Below are positions 48,651 through 60,700 of a stretch of DNA of 64,000 nt, piece by piece. The DNA comes from Cymbidium sinense. Lineage: Eukaryota > Streptophyta > Magnoliopsida > Asparagales > Orchidaceae. The stretch is from positions 22,717,808-22,781,807 of the forward strand of contig CM038214.1 in NCBI GenBank assembly GCA_021442155.1, read 5' to 3'. Position numbers and translations under genes: made by a program. The stretch's first letter is position 1; each line of letters starts with the position of its first letter. The notes below the pieces were generated by a model. The model saw only the letters and a program-made list of their open reading frames with translations, had not been told where the DNA came from and did not search any database.

Positions 48651-48752
48651 ATTCTTATTTTTTAGGTTTTTTTTTTTTTTAGGTTTAGAAGATTATTTTA
48701 TTCTTTTAGGTTTAGGTTTTAGGTTTTATTTTAGTTATTATTTTTTAGTTTC
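48651..48752 (-). repeat. Inverted telomere-like segment (TTTAGG orientation)
   Basis: For about 100 bases the + strand switches to the G/T-rich form (TTTTTTAGGTTT, TTTTAGGTTTAGGTTTTAGG). At 48744-48757 it flips back through TTTAG-TTTC-CTAAA to CCTAAACCCTAAACCC. The order TTTAGG then CCTAAA is the head-to-head arrangement seen at telomere-telomere joins, though only a short left arm is present. Confidence 0.85.
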
Positions 48753-51700
48753 CTAAACCCTAAACCCTAAAATAAATAAACTAAACTAAACAAAAAAAAT
48801 CAACTAAATAAACTAAATAAACCTAAACTTATCGGTTTACTTAATTTTAAAAAAAAACCCTGAACCCTAAATCCTAAACCATAAAACTAACACTAAACCC
48901 TAAACCCTAAACCCTAAACCTACAACCCTAAACCCTAAACCTTATAAAACCCTAAACACTAAACCCTAAATAAAAAATATAATTAAAAATTTTTAAAAAA
49001 CCCTAAGCCTAAACCCAAAATCCTAAATCGTAAACCCTCAACCTAGAACCCAAAGCCCTAAACCCTAAGAACTAAACCCTAATCCATAAAACCCTAAACC
49101 ATAAACCCTAAACACTAAATCTTAAACCCCAAACCCTAAACTTTAAACCTATTATCCTAACCCCTAAACCCTATACCCTAAATCTTAAACCCAAAACCCC
49201 AAACCCAAAACCCTAAACCCTAAACCTTAAAAACTTAAAAGCCTAAACCTAAAAATTAAAAAAAATTAAAAAAAATAAAAACCTAAACCTAAACCTAAAA
49301 AAAAAAATAAATAAAGACTAAACTAAAATCAAATGATCAAGAATGTAAACTAAACTTAAAAAAAATAAACCTAAAATAAAAACCTAAATAAAATAAAACC
49401 CAAACATAAAAAAAACCTAAAATAAAATAACATAAAAACCTAAACCTAAAAAATAAATTAAAATTTAAACCTAAACCCTAAATTTTAAAAAAAAAACTAA
49501 ACCTAAAAGTAAAAAAATAAAACCAAAACCTAAAGAATAAAATAAATATAAAACTAAACTAAAAAATAAGCATAAACCTACACATGAACCTAAAAAATAA
49601 ACTAGAATTAAAAACCTAAACAAAATAAAATAAACCTTAAACAAATAAACTAAACTAAATATAAATAAAGAATAAACCTAAATAAAATAAAATTCGATAA
49701 ACTAAAATAAATAAAAAATGAACTAAATTAAAACAAAATTAATTAAACTAAATAACTAAACCTACACATGAAAACCACAAAAACCACAAATCATAAAACC
49801 TAAACTAACTCTAAACCTAAACCATAACTAACTCTAACCCTAAACCTAAACTAAAAAACTTACCCCCCACCACAAAAAACTCAGTACCTAAACTCTCAAT
49901 CCACAAACCCTAAAACCCTAAACCCTAAAACCTAAATCCTAAACCTTAAACCACAAACCCTAAAACCACCCTAAATCCTAAACCCCACCTAAACCTACTA
50001 AACCCTAAACTCCTAAACCCTAAACCTAAACCCTGACTAAACCCTAAATAGTAAACCTAAACCCTAAAAACTAAACTAAAAACTCCTACAAAACATAAAC
50101 CTAAAATAAATAAACCTTAAAAATTTAAACCTAAATAAAATCATAAAATAAAAGATAAAACCTAAACTAAAACTTCATAAACCTAAAAAAAATAAAAAAT
50201 AAGTAAAATAAATGAAATAAAACCTAAACTAGACTAAAAATAAAATAAACCTAAGAATAAAACCTAGATAAAATTAAAACTAAATGTAAAATAAAATAAA
50301 ATAAACCAAATAAAATAAAATAAAACCTAAACCAAAAAGAATAAAAATAAAAAAAAACCTCATCCTCCCTAAAAAAACTAAACCTAAACTTAAACTAAAA
50401 TAAATAAACCTCAACCTAAACTTAAAATAAACTAAACCTAAACTTAAACCTAAACTAAATGAAATAAAATACACTAAAATAAACCTAAACCTAAAAATAA
50501 AATAAAACTAAAAATAAATAAATAAAACTAAACTAAAAAAAATAAAATAAAAACTTAAACCTAAACCTAAAAATAAAAAATAAAACCTAAACCTAAAAAA
50601 TAAAATAAAAATAAAACTCAACTAAAAAAATAAACTTAAAAAATAAAATAAAAACCTAAACCCTAAACTTAAAAAAAAAACCTAAACCTAAAAGAAAAAA
50701 AAAACCTAAATCTAAACTAAAATAAACTAAACCTAAACCCAAAAATAAATAAAATAGAATAAACTAGAGAAAACCTAAACTAAACTATAAAATAAAACCT
50801 TAAAATAAACCTAAAATAAAATCCTAAAACCTAAACCTAAAAATAATAAAATAAAAATGTAAACCTAAAGCAAAAAATAAAAAATAAAGTCTAAACCTAA
50901 AAAAACCAAAATGAAAATAAAACCAAATTAAAAAATAAGCATTAACATAAAGCAAAAAAATAAACTAAAATAAAAAACTTAAACTAAAATTAGTAAACCT
51001 AAAATAAATAAACTAAACAAAATAGAAATAAAAAATAAACCTAAAAATAATAATAATAATAAATAAACTAAACTTAAACCTCTGGTTTAGAAAAAATATT
51101 TCAAACCACACTAAACCCTAAACCTAAACTCTAAACCCTAAACCACCCAAACCATAAACCTAACATCCTACAACCCTAAACCCTAAAACCTAAATTTAAA
51201 TCTTAAACTAAACCCCTAAACCTAAACCCTAAATCCTAAACCCTAAACCCTAATGCTAAACCCTAAATGTAAACCCTAACTAAACCCTAAACATAAACCC
51301 TAAACCACCCTAAACCTAAACCTAAAATTTAAAACCTAAACCTAAACTAATAAACCTATAAAAAATTTAAACTTAAACCTAACTAAAATCATAAAATAAA
51401 ATAAAATAAAACTAAACCTAAACCTAAACCTAAATAAAATAAAATAAAAGTAAAAATAAAATAAATAAAATGTAAACTAGACTAAAAAATATAATAAACC
51501 TAAGAATAAAAACCTAAATAAAATTAAAACTAAAAGTAAAATAAAATAAAAACTAAAATAAAATAAAATGAAAACCTAAAAAAAAACATAAAAGTAAATA
51601 AAAAAAATTAAAGCACAACCCCAAACTAAAAAAAACTAAACCAAATATGAAAATAAAATAAACAAAATAAAATAAACTAATATAAATAAAGTCTCAACCT

Positions 51701-54373
51701 AAACCTAAAAGAAATTAAACCTAAACCTAGACCTAAACTAAATGAAATAAGATAAACTAAATATAAACCTAAACTTAAACTAAAAAATAAAACCTAAAAA
51801 TAAACATAAAATAAAAACCTAAAATCTAAACCTAAAAAAATAAAATAAAAACCTAAACTTGAACCTAATAATAAAAAATAAAACCTAAACCTAAAAATAA
51901 AATAAAAATAAAACTCAACTAAAAAATAAACTTAAACCTAAACCTAAACCTAAAAAATAAACTAATATAAGAAACCTAAAATATAATAAATAAACCTAAA
52001 ATAAAATAAAATAAAGACTTAAACTCTAAACTTTAAATAAACCTAAACCAAAAATAAACAAAAAAAACCTAAACTTAAACTAAAATAAACTAAACTAAAA
52101 TAAATAAAACCTAAACCTAAACTTAAAATAAACTAAACCTATACCTAAAACTAAATAAAATAAAATAAACTAAAAGAAAACCTAAACCTAAACTATAAAA
52201 TAAAACCTCAAAATAAACCTAAATGAAAGCCTAAACCAAAACCTAAAATAAAATAAAACCTAAACCTAAACAAAAAAATAAAAAATAAAAACCTAATTTA
52301 AAATTAAAATAAAACTAAATTAAAAATAAGCATTACACATAAACTAAAAAAATAAACTAAAATTAAAAAAATTAAACTAAAATAACTTAAACCTAAAAAT
52401 AAACTAAACAAAATAAAATAAAAATTAACCTAAATAAAATAAAATAAACAAATTAAATACACAACTATTGTTGGCATAAATTAAAACCCAAACCCAAAAC
52501 CCTAAACTCTAAACTAAACCTAAACCCTAAAGTAACCCTAAACCATAAACATAAACCTACAACCCTAAACCCTAAACACACCTTTAAAAATAACTCAAAC
52601 CTCACCCTAAATCCTAAACTCTAAACCCTCACACCTAAACCCTAAACCCTAAACTCTAAACTAACCCTAAACCCTATACCTAAACCCTAAAATCGTGGAC
52701 CTAAAGCATAACACAAAACCTTAAACTTAAACCCTACCCAACTACTGACCCTGTTCTATTCCTAAACACTAATCTTGTGCCTAAAACCTAAACCCTAAAG
52801 CAAACACTAACACTAACCTAAACCCTAATCCTAAACCCTAAACCCTAAAAATTGAAAACCTAATCCTGTAATAAAACCAAAAAAAAATAAATAAACCTAA
52901 ACCTATATAGAATAATAAAAAATAAATAAAATAAAACATACTAAACATAAACCTAAATTTATAAATAAAATAAAAAGTAAAATAAATGAAAACTAAACTA
53001 AACTAAAAATAGAATAACCTAAGAATAAAAGCTAAATAAAATAATAACTAAACTTCATATAAAATAAAAAAAACCTAAAATAAAATAAAATAAAACTAAA
53101 TAAAAACTTAAACCAAAAATATAAACCTAAAAATAAATTAAAAAAATAAAACATAAACCATAAACTAAAAAAACCTAAACCTAAAATAAACATAAAATAA
53201 AATAAACCTAAACCAAAATTAAAATAGACTAAATTTAAATAAATAAAACTTAAACGTAAATAAACCAAACTAAACTAAATAAAATAAAATAAGCTAAAAT
53301 AAACCTAAACCTAAATTATAAAATAAAACCTAAAATAAAATAAAATAAAACCCTAAAACCTAAACTTAAAAAGTAAAATAAAACCTAAACTATTATAATT
53401 AAAAAAAATAAAACCTAAACCTAAAAAATAATATGAAAATAAAATCAACTAAAAATAAAGTTAAACTTAAACCTAAACCTAAACCTAAAAAACAAACTAA
53501 AATAAAAAAAGCCTAAACTAAAATAAATAAACTAAAAATAAACAAACAAAACTAAATAAAAAAATAAACTTAAATAAAAATTAAAAATAAACTTAATATA
53601 CTAGATAAACTTAAACATATGGGTTTACGTAAATAAAATAAAAACTAAACGTAAAATAAAAAAACCTAAAATAAAATAGAATAAAAACTAAATAAAAACC
53701 TAAACCAGAAAAAAAACCTAAAACCCTAAAATAAATAAAATAAAAGCTAAACCCTAAACTAAAAAAATCTAAACATAAAATAAATAAAATAAAGTAAACC
53801 TTAACCTAAACTAAAATAAAATAAACTAAATAAATAAAACCTAAACCTTAACTTAAAAAATACTAAACCTAAACCCTAGATTAAATAAATAAAATAAACT
53901 AAAAATAGGATTAAACCTAAACTAAAAAATAAAAGCTAAAAATAATCTTGAAAAAAAAACTAAAACCTAAACCTAAAAAAAAAAAATAAAACTTAAACCT
54001 AAACCAAAAAAAAACAATAAAATCAAACCAAAAAGAAAATAAAAAAACTAAACTTAAAAAATAAACATAAACCTAAACATAAACCTAAAAAAATAAACTA
54101 AAATTAAAACCTAAATTAAAAATAAATAAACCAGAAATAAATAAACTAAACTAAATAATAAAATTAAACACTTAAATAAAAAATTAAATAAACTAAAATA
54201 AATAAAAGATTAACTAAATAAACTAAATAAACCTATACTTATTAGTTTACTTAATTAAAAAAATTGTAAACATTAAACTAACCCAAAACCAACAACCCTA
54301 AACCCTAAATAAATAAATAAAATAAAAAATCTTAAAATCCCAAAAAAATGTAAAACCCTAAGTAAAAAACCTA
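48753..54373 (+). repeat. Telomere-like higher-order satellite up to the assembly gap
   Basis: Boxes at 48833-48858, 51080-51100, 53620-53635 and 54241-54262. CCCTAAA-rich restarts occur at 48860-49240, 49760-50080, 51100-51330 and 52480-52860. The rest is CTAAAATAAA. No GRP fragment is found in these 5.6 kb, in contrast to the left half. No gene is visible; the open frames at 50474-50280 and 53268-53032 on the - strand are low-complexity artefacts. Confidence 0.9.
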
Positions 54374-54473
54374 NNNNNNNNNNNNNNNNNNNNNNNNNNN
54401 NNNNNNNNNNNNNNNNNNNNNNNNNNNNNNNNNNNNNNNNNNNNNNNNNNNNNNNNNNNNNNNNNNNNNNNNN
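54374..54473. other. Assembly gap of exactly 100 N
   Basis: N from 54374 to 54473. A round 100 is a conventional placeholder for a join of unknown length. The repeat family differs on the two sides, so sequences left and right need not be neighbours in the chromosome. Confidence 0.98.
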
Positions 54474-57428
54474 AATAATTAAATTACTAATAATAAAACT
54501 AATAAAATAAGACATTTAATAATAAAAGCTAATAAAACTAATAACTAATATAATAAACTAAAACTTAAAACTAAGTATAATAATAATAATAAGAGATTGG
54601 AATTAATAAAACTGAGATAATAATAACATCCCAATAAACTAACTAAAGCTATAATAAGCCATAATGGCAAACTATTTCAATAATGGCTAATAAAACTAAT
54701 AACTAAACTAATAATCTAAATTAATAAACAAAAGACTAATAATAATAATGACTAAAATTAAACTAACTAAAATAAATAATAATAAAATAAATAAACTAAT
54801 TTAAAGACTTATAACTAATGACTAAATGATAACTAAACTAGCTAACTAGTAACTAAGCTAATAAAAACTAATAAACTAATAATAAACTGAGCTATAATAA
54901 CTAAAATAAAATAATTGCTATTAGAGCAAATAATAATAACATATTAATAAACTAAAATAAACAAACTAACTAATAAACTAAAGACTAAAGACTAAGACTA
55001 ACTATGACAAATTAACTAAAATGGAAAAAACTAAACTAAAACAGTAATAAACTAAATAAACTAAACAAGAATGACAATAATAACTAGTAAATAATAAATA
55101 ACAATAAACTATTAAATGCTTATAATAATAACTAAAACTAAAATAATTAATAATAATGATTAAACTAATAAGAATTAGGACTAAATAAATGAGCTAAAAT
55201 AAGAGTAAATAAACTAACTAAAAAGATTAATAAACTAATAACTAAATAAAGACTAATAAAATAAACTAATAGCTAAGACTAATAAAAGATAAAATAAAAC
55301 TAATGACAACTTCTAATAAACTAATAATGACTAACTAATTAATGAGATTAATAACTAACTAGATTATTAGTAAAACTAAAAAGCTAAAAAATGAACTAAT
55401 GAGCTAATAACTAAGAAACTAATAATGATAAATGATAGGTAATAACTAATAAATAATGGTAGCTAATAATCGATAAAACTAATAATAATATTAACTAATA
55501 TAATAAACTAATAAACTATTAATAATAATAAAGTAATAAAACTATAAGTAAAAATAATATTAAAATTAGTGAATTAAAACTAAACCTACTAATAAACTAA
55601 AGACTAAACAAAAAATAAAGCTAATATGAGTAAAACCTAAATCGGATAAACTAATAGTATAAATAATAGCTAATAAAACTAACTAACTAATAAGTAATTA
55701 ACTAAAACTAATAATAAAATAATAAACTAAATAAAACTAATAAGAACTAACTAATAAACAACTAACTAATGATTAAAGAAACTAACTAATAATGAGTAAT
55801 AAAATAATAATAAGTAATACCAACTAACTAATAACTAAATAACTAACAAAACTTAAATAGTGGTAATAAACATATTAAACAAATAATAATAATAAACTAA
55901 CTAACTAATAAACTAATGGCTAAACTAACTAATAATATAATTAACTAACTAAAAACTAAATAATAAACTAATAAAATAAAATTATTAACTATAATAAATA
56001 AACTCATAACTAAAACTAATAATAATGAATAATAATAATTAAAAACTAAATAATAGTAATAAACTATTAATAACTAACTAAGCCCAATAAGATTGATTAA
56101 TAATAAATAAATAAATAACTAATATAATAACTATTAAAGACTAAGCCAATAATAAAAAAAATAAAACTAATAAACTAACTAATAACTAATAAAACTAATA
56201 ATTTAACTAATAATGCATACTAACTAATAAATAACTAATAACAAATGACTAACTAATAACTAATAACTAATTAATAAGAACTAAATTAATAACTAATAAA
56301 AAAATAATAAATTAACTAACTGGCAAAAATAATAACTAATGACTAATAATGAACTAAACTAAACTAATTAAACTAATAATTAAACTAAATAATAACCAAT
56401 AACTAATGATGACTAATAAACTAATGATAGCTAAATAAACTAAAACTAAAAGGTAATAATAAAGGTAATGATTGACTAACTAATGTGACTATTAATCTAA
56501 AACTAAAACTAGTAAAACTAAAAGCAAAGCTAATTAAGACTAAGGCTAATAGTAATGATTAAACTAGAAACAAAGGCTAAAGCCAATGACTAATAATGAG
56601 CTAAGCTAACTAAACTAAATAGCTAAGATAATAACTAATGACTAAAATAAATTAACTGACAACTATTTAACTAATTAAAATAATAACTATTAATAATAAA
56701 CTAATAATAAATAATGAAACTAAGCGATGGCAACTAATAAAACTAAAATGAGCTAACTAATAACTAATTAATAAATAACTAAAACTAAAATAATAATAAA
56801 GCTAATAACTAAAGACTAGCTAATAACATAAATAATTGTAACTAACTAATAAGATAATAAAACTAACTATTTAAGATTAATAAAATCTAATTTAAAGACT
56901 AATAACTAACTAAAACTATTATAATGAAACTAAAATAATAAAGACTAAACTAAAAACTAACTATCTAAATAAATAAAATCACTAATAATTAAACCTAATA
57001 AAACTAATAAAATAATAACTAACCAATAAAGTAATAATAATAAAATAACTAACTAATAATAATAATTAATAACTTGGTAAGAATGGCAATAAATGGCGAA
57101 TAATAGAATTAATAAAATCAACTAATAAAACTAACTAATAACTAATAATAATAATAATAAAGCTAACTAAACTAGCTAAAATTAATAATAACTAACTAAT
57201 AACAAACTAATAATAATAAATTAATAACTAATAATAACTAAACTAAACTAATAACTAATAACTAATAACTAATAAAACCAAAATAATTAACTAAAATTAA
57301 ACCTAAAACTAATAAAACTAATAACTAAATAACTAACCAATAATAACTAAAAACTAAACTAATAATTAAACTAACTAATAACAAATAAACTAAAACCTAA
57401 ATAACTAATAAACTAAAACTAATAAACT
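54474..57428 (+). repeat. CTAATAA-type low-complexity satellite, A-rich arm
   Basis: Built of ACTAATAATAA, AACTAACTAATAA and TAAAACTAATAA words with no fixed period visible. C is confined almost wholly to CTAA words and G is rare. The CCTAAA word of the left-hand satellite is nearly absent; a few AACCTAA/AACCTAATAAA words occur (e.g. 56993, 57300, 57395). No gene is visible. Confidence 0.88.
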
Positions 57429-57740
57429 ACCACTAATTCCTATGAGTAGCGAGTGAGGGAGTTGGTGTTTTCTCGAGCATAGTGGTTCCACATAAGCTCT
57501 CAGCAGGCAGGGACCAACTACGGTAGTGCCTTTTACCTTTGATGTATGTCATAACCATAACTTTTCCTTTTTAGCACATTTAGCTTTCTATTTATAGCAT
57601 TGACTTTTGCTTTGACTTTGCAGGTAACCCACCTCCTCAGTCAGAGATGTGCAGAGAGCACTCATTGCCTCCCATAAAGAGGTGCCTTCTTCATTTGGTT
57701 ATATCATGTAGCGACATGAGGAGCCGGTATGCTTCTATGG
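57429..57740. other. 312 bp unique island beside the strand flip
   Basis: Normal-complexity sequence with about 45 percent G+C by eye: GAGTGAGGGAGTTGGTG, AAGCTCTCAGCAGGCAGGG, CATTGCCTCCCATAAAGAGG. A TTTGCAGGTAACCC phrase (57619-57632) resembles a splice acceptor, but no supporting frame is seen. I do not recognise the origin. It is the only complex sequence between the gap and the window end. Confidence 0.6.
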
Positions 57741-57780
57741 ATAATAAAATAACTAACAAAACTAATAATAATAGTTTTAT
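57741..57780. repeat. Inversion point of the CTAATAA satellite, short hairpin
   Basis: A-rich orientation continues for about 30 bases right of the island (ATAATAAAATAACTAAC) and then flips. The sequence at the flip is AAAACTA, a 7-base spacer ATAATAA, then TAGTTTT (57758-57778), a small perfect inverted repeat. Right of it every word is the reverse complement of the left arm. Confidence 0.85.
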
Positions 57781-60700
57781 TAGGTTTATTATGACTAATG
57801 TTTAGTTTAGTTCTTTAGTTTTAGTTATTATTATTATTAGGTTTTATTAGTTAGTATTATTAGTTTATTTTATTATTATTAATTATTATTATTATTATTA
57901 GTTATTTAATTATTAGTTAGGTTTATCTTATTAGTTAGTTATTATTATTATTAGTTAGTTTTATTTTATCCATTTTATTTGTTTAGTTATTAGTTTTATT
58001 AGTTTATTTATTAGGTTTTTTAGTTTATTAGTTATTAGTTTAGTTTCTTAGTTATTATTATTAGTTATTATTAGTTTTTAGTTATTATTTTATTTATTAG
58101 TTATTTAGTAGTTTAGTTTTTTAGTAAGTTAGTTATTATTATTATTATTAGTTAGTTTAGTTTTAGTTATTAGTTAGTTTATTTATTAGTTTATTAGTTC
58201 TACTTTTTTAGTTATTTATTATTAGTTTTATTATTAGTTATTAGTTTAGTTATTATTAGTTGGTTATTAGCTATTAGATAGTGATTAGTTATTGGTTATT
58301 TATTGGGTTTATTATTGGTTATTATTAGTTTGTTGGTTTTCATTTAGTTATTATTATTTAGTTAGTTTAGTTATTAGTTAAGTTATTAGTTTTTAGTTAG
58401 TTATTAGTTATTATTATTATTAGTTATTTAGTTATTAGTTATTATTATTAGTTTAGTTATTAGTTTATTAGTTTAGTTAGTTTAGTTATTAGTTTAGTTT
58501 TTATTATATTTTTAATAGTTAGTTTGTTTTATTTTATTAGTTTAGTTATTAATTTTATTAGTTATATTATTATTATTTATTAGTTGGTTTTATTTAATTT
58601 AGTTTAATTATTAATTTTATTATTGTTATTATTTTTATTTTTTTATTATTCATTTTTTGTTGGTTTTTGGTTATTAGTTATTAGTTTAGTTATTAGTTTA
58701 GTTATTTTTATTAGTTTAGTTATTTAATTATTATTTTAGTTTTAATTAGTTAGTTTTAGTTATTAGTTTTTTTAAGTTTTATTAGTTTAGTTATTAGTAA
58801 TTAGTTAGTTAGTTTAGTTATTTTTAATTTTAATTATTAGTTTAGTTATTAGTTATTATTAGTTTTAGTTTATTAATTATTATTATTATTTTAGTTATTA
58901 GTTTAGTTATTAATTAAGTTATTAGTTAGTTATTATTTAATTATTATTAGTTTTATTTAGTTATTAATTATTAGTTTTATAAGTTATTTATTAGTTAGTT
59001 TGTTATTATTATTAATTTATTAGTTTATTATTAGTTATTATTTAGTTATTATTATTTATTAGTTTATTGTATTATTAATTATTAGTTTAGTTAATTTTCT
59101 AGTTATTATTATTTATGAATTTTTGTTGTGGTTATTAGTTTAGTTATTTAGTTAGCTTTATTAGTTATTTAGTTAGTTTTATTATTAGGTTTATTTTTTT
59201 AGTTATTAGTTTTTTTGTTAGTTATTTATTTTATTAGTTAAGTTTTTTATTATTAGTTTAGTTAGTTATTTTATTAGTTATTAGTTAGTTGGTTAGTTAG
59301 TTTTGTTATTAATTTAGTTAATTTATTAGTTAGTTTAATTTTTAGTTTTAGTTATTAGTTATTATTTATTAGTTAGTTTTTATTAGTTTTATTATTTATT
59401 TATTAGTTTTTTTATTTTTAGGTTTATTAGTTAGCTATTATTAATTAGTTATTAGTTTATTATTAGTTTGTTAGTTTAGTTATTAGTTATTAGTTATTAG
59501 TTTTTATTAGTTAGTTATTACTTAGTAATTAGTTTAGTTATTATTTAGGTATAGTTAGTTTTTGGTTATTAGTTGGTTTTAGTTTTTATCGATTAGTTAG
59601 TTTTTTATTATTAGTTATTAGTTTATTTATTTTTCTTATTTTTTATTAGTTAGTTAGTTATTTTATTTAGTTTTATTAGTTACTACTTTTTAGTTATTAT
59701 TTTTAGTTTTTTAGTTTAGTTTATTAGTTTGTTATTAGTTATTAGTTTAGTTATTAGTTTAGTTATTATTAGTTAGTTTTAGTTTAGTTAGTTATTTATT
59801 ATTAGATTTTAGTTTTTTTATTATTAGTTAGTTAGTTTAGTTATTAGTTTATTAGTTATTATTATTATTAGTTAGTTATTTAGTTTAGTTATTATTTGTT
59901 ATTTTATTGGTTATTAGTTAGTTAGTTTTTAGTTTATTAGTTTAGTTTATTAGTTATTTAGTTTTTTAGTTTAGTTTAGTTATTTAGATTTTATTATTAG
60001 GATTTTAGTTTTAGTTAGTTTTAGTTATTAGTTTATTAATTAATTTTTAGTTTAGTTAGTTTTTATTAGTTATTAGTTAGTTTTATTAGTTATTAGTTCA
60101 TTTACTTTATTATTTATTAATAATTAAATAGTTACTTATTTTATTTAGTTTTATTAATTATTAGTTTTTAGTTATTATTATTCATTTTTTAGTTTATTTT
60201 ATTAGAAAGTTATTAGTTATTAGTTTAATTATTATTTGTTAGTTTTAGTTTAGTTAGTTATTTATTATTAGTTTTTAGTTTTATTATTATTTGTTAGTTA
60301 GTTTAATTATTAACTTATTAGTTATTATTATTAGTGAGTTATTTAGTTTAGTTATTATTAGTTATTAGTTGGTTGGTTTTAGTTTATTAGTTTAGTTATT
60401 ATTATTAGTTTAGTTATTATTATTAGTTTAGTTATTATTATTAGTTTAGTTATTATTATTAGTTTAGTCGGTTATTTAGTTTTAGTTTATTAGTTTTTAG
60501 TTTTGGTTTATTAGTTATTATTAGTTCTAATTTTATTAGTTTTAGTTTATTATTTATTTGTTATTGGTTATTATTATTTAGTTTATTAGTTTAGTATTTA
60601 TTATTTTTTATTAGTTTAGTTATTTTTTATTATTAGTTATTATTATTATTATTAATTTAGTTATTTGGTTTTAGTTTATTAGTTTTTTAGTTATTAGTTA

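Noticed and set aside
2152..54373. A true terminal telomere
   Set aside because: The exact heptamer run is only about 85 bases, the array is full of transposons and other satellites, and the + strand never ends in a homogeneous tract; interstitial or subtelomeric is better.
54273..54515. Open frame on the - strand crossing the N gap
   Set aside because: It includes about 33 undetermined codons from N; not evidence of a gene.
57619..57632. Splice-acceptor-like TTTGCAG|GTAACCC in the unique island
   Set aside because: No open frame or paired donor supports an exon; a single motif is expected by chance.
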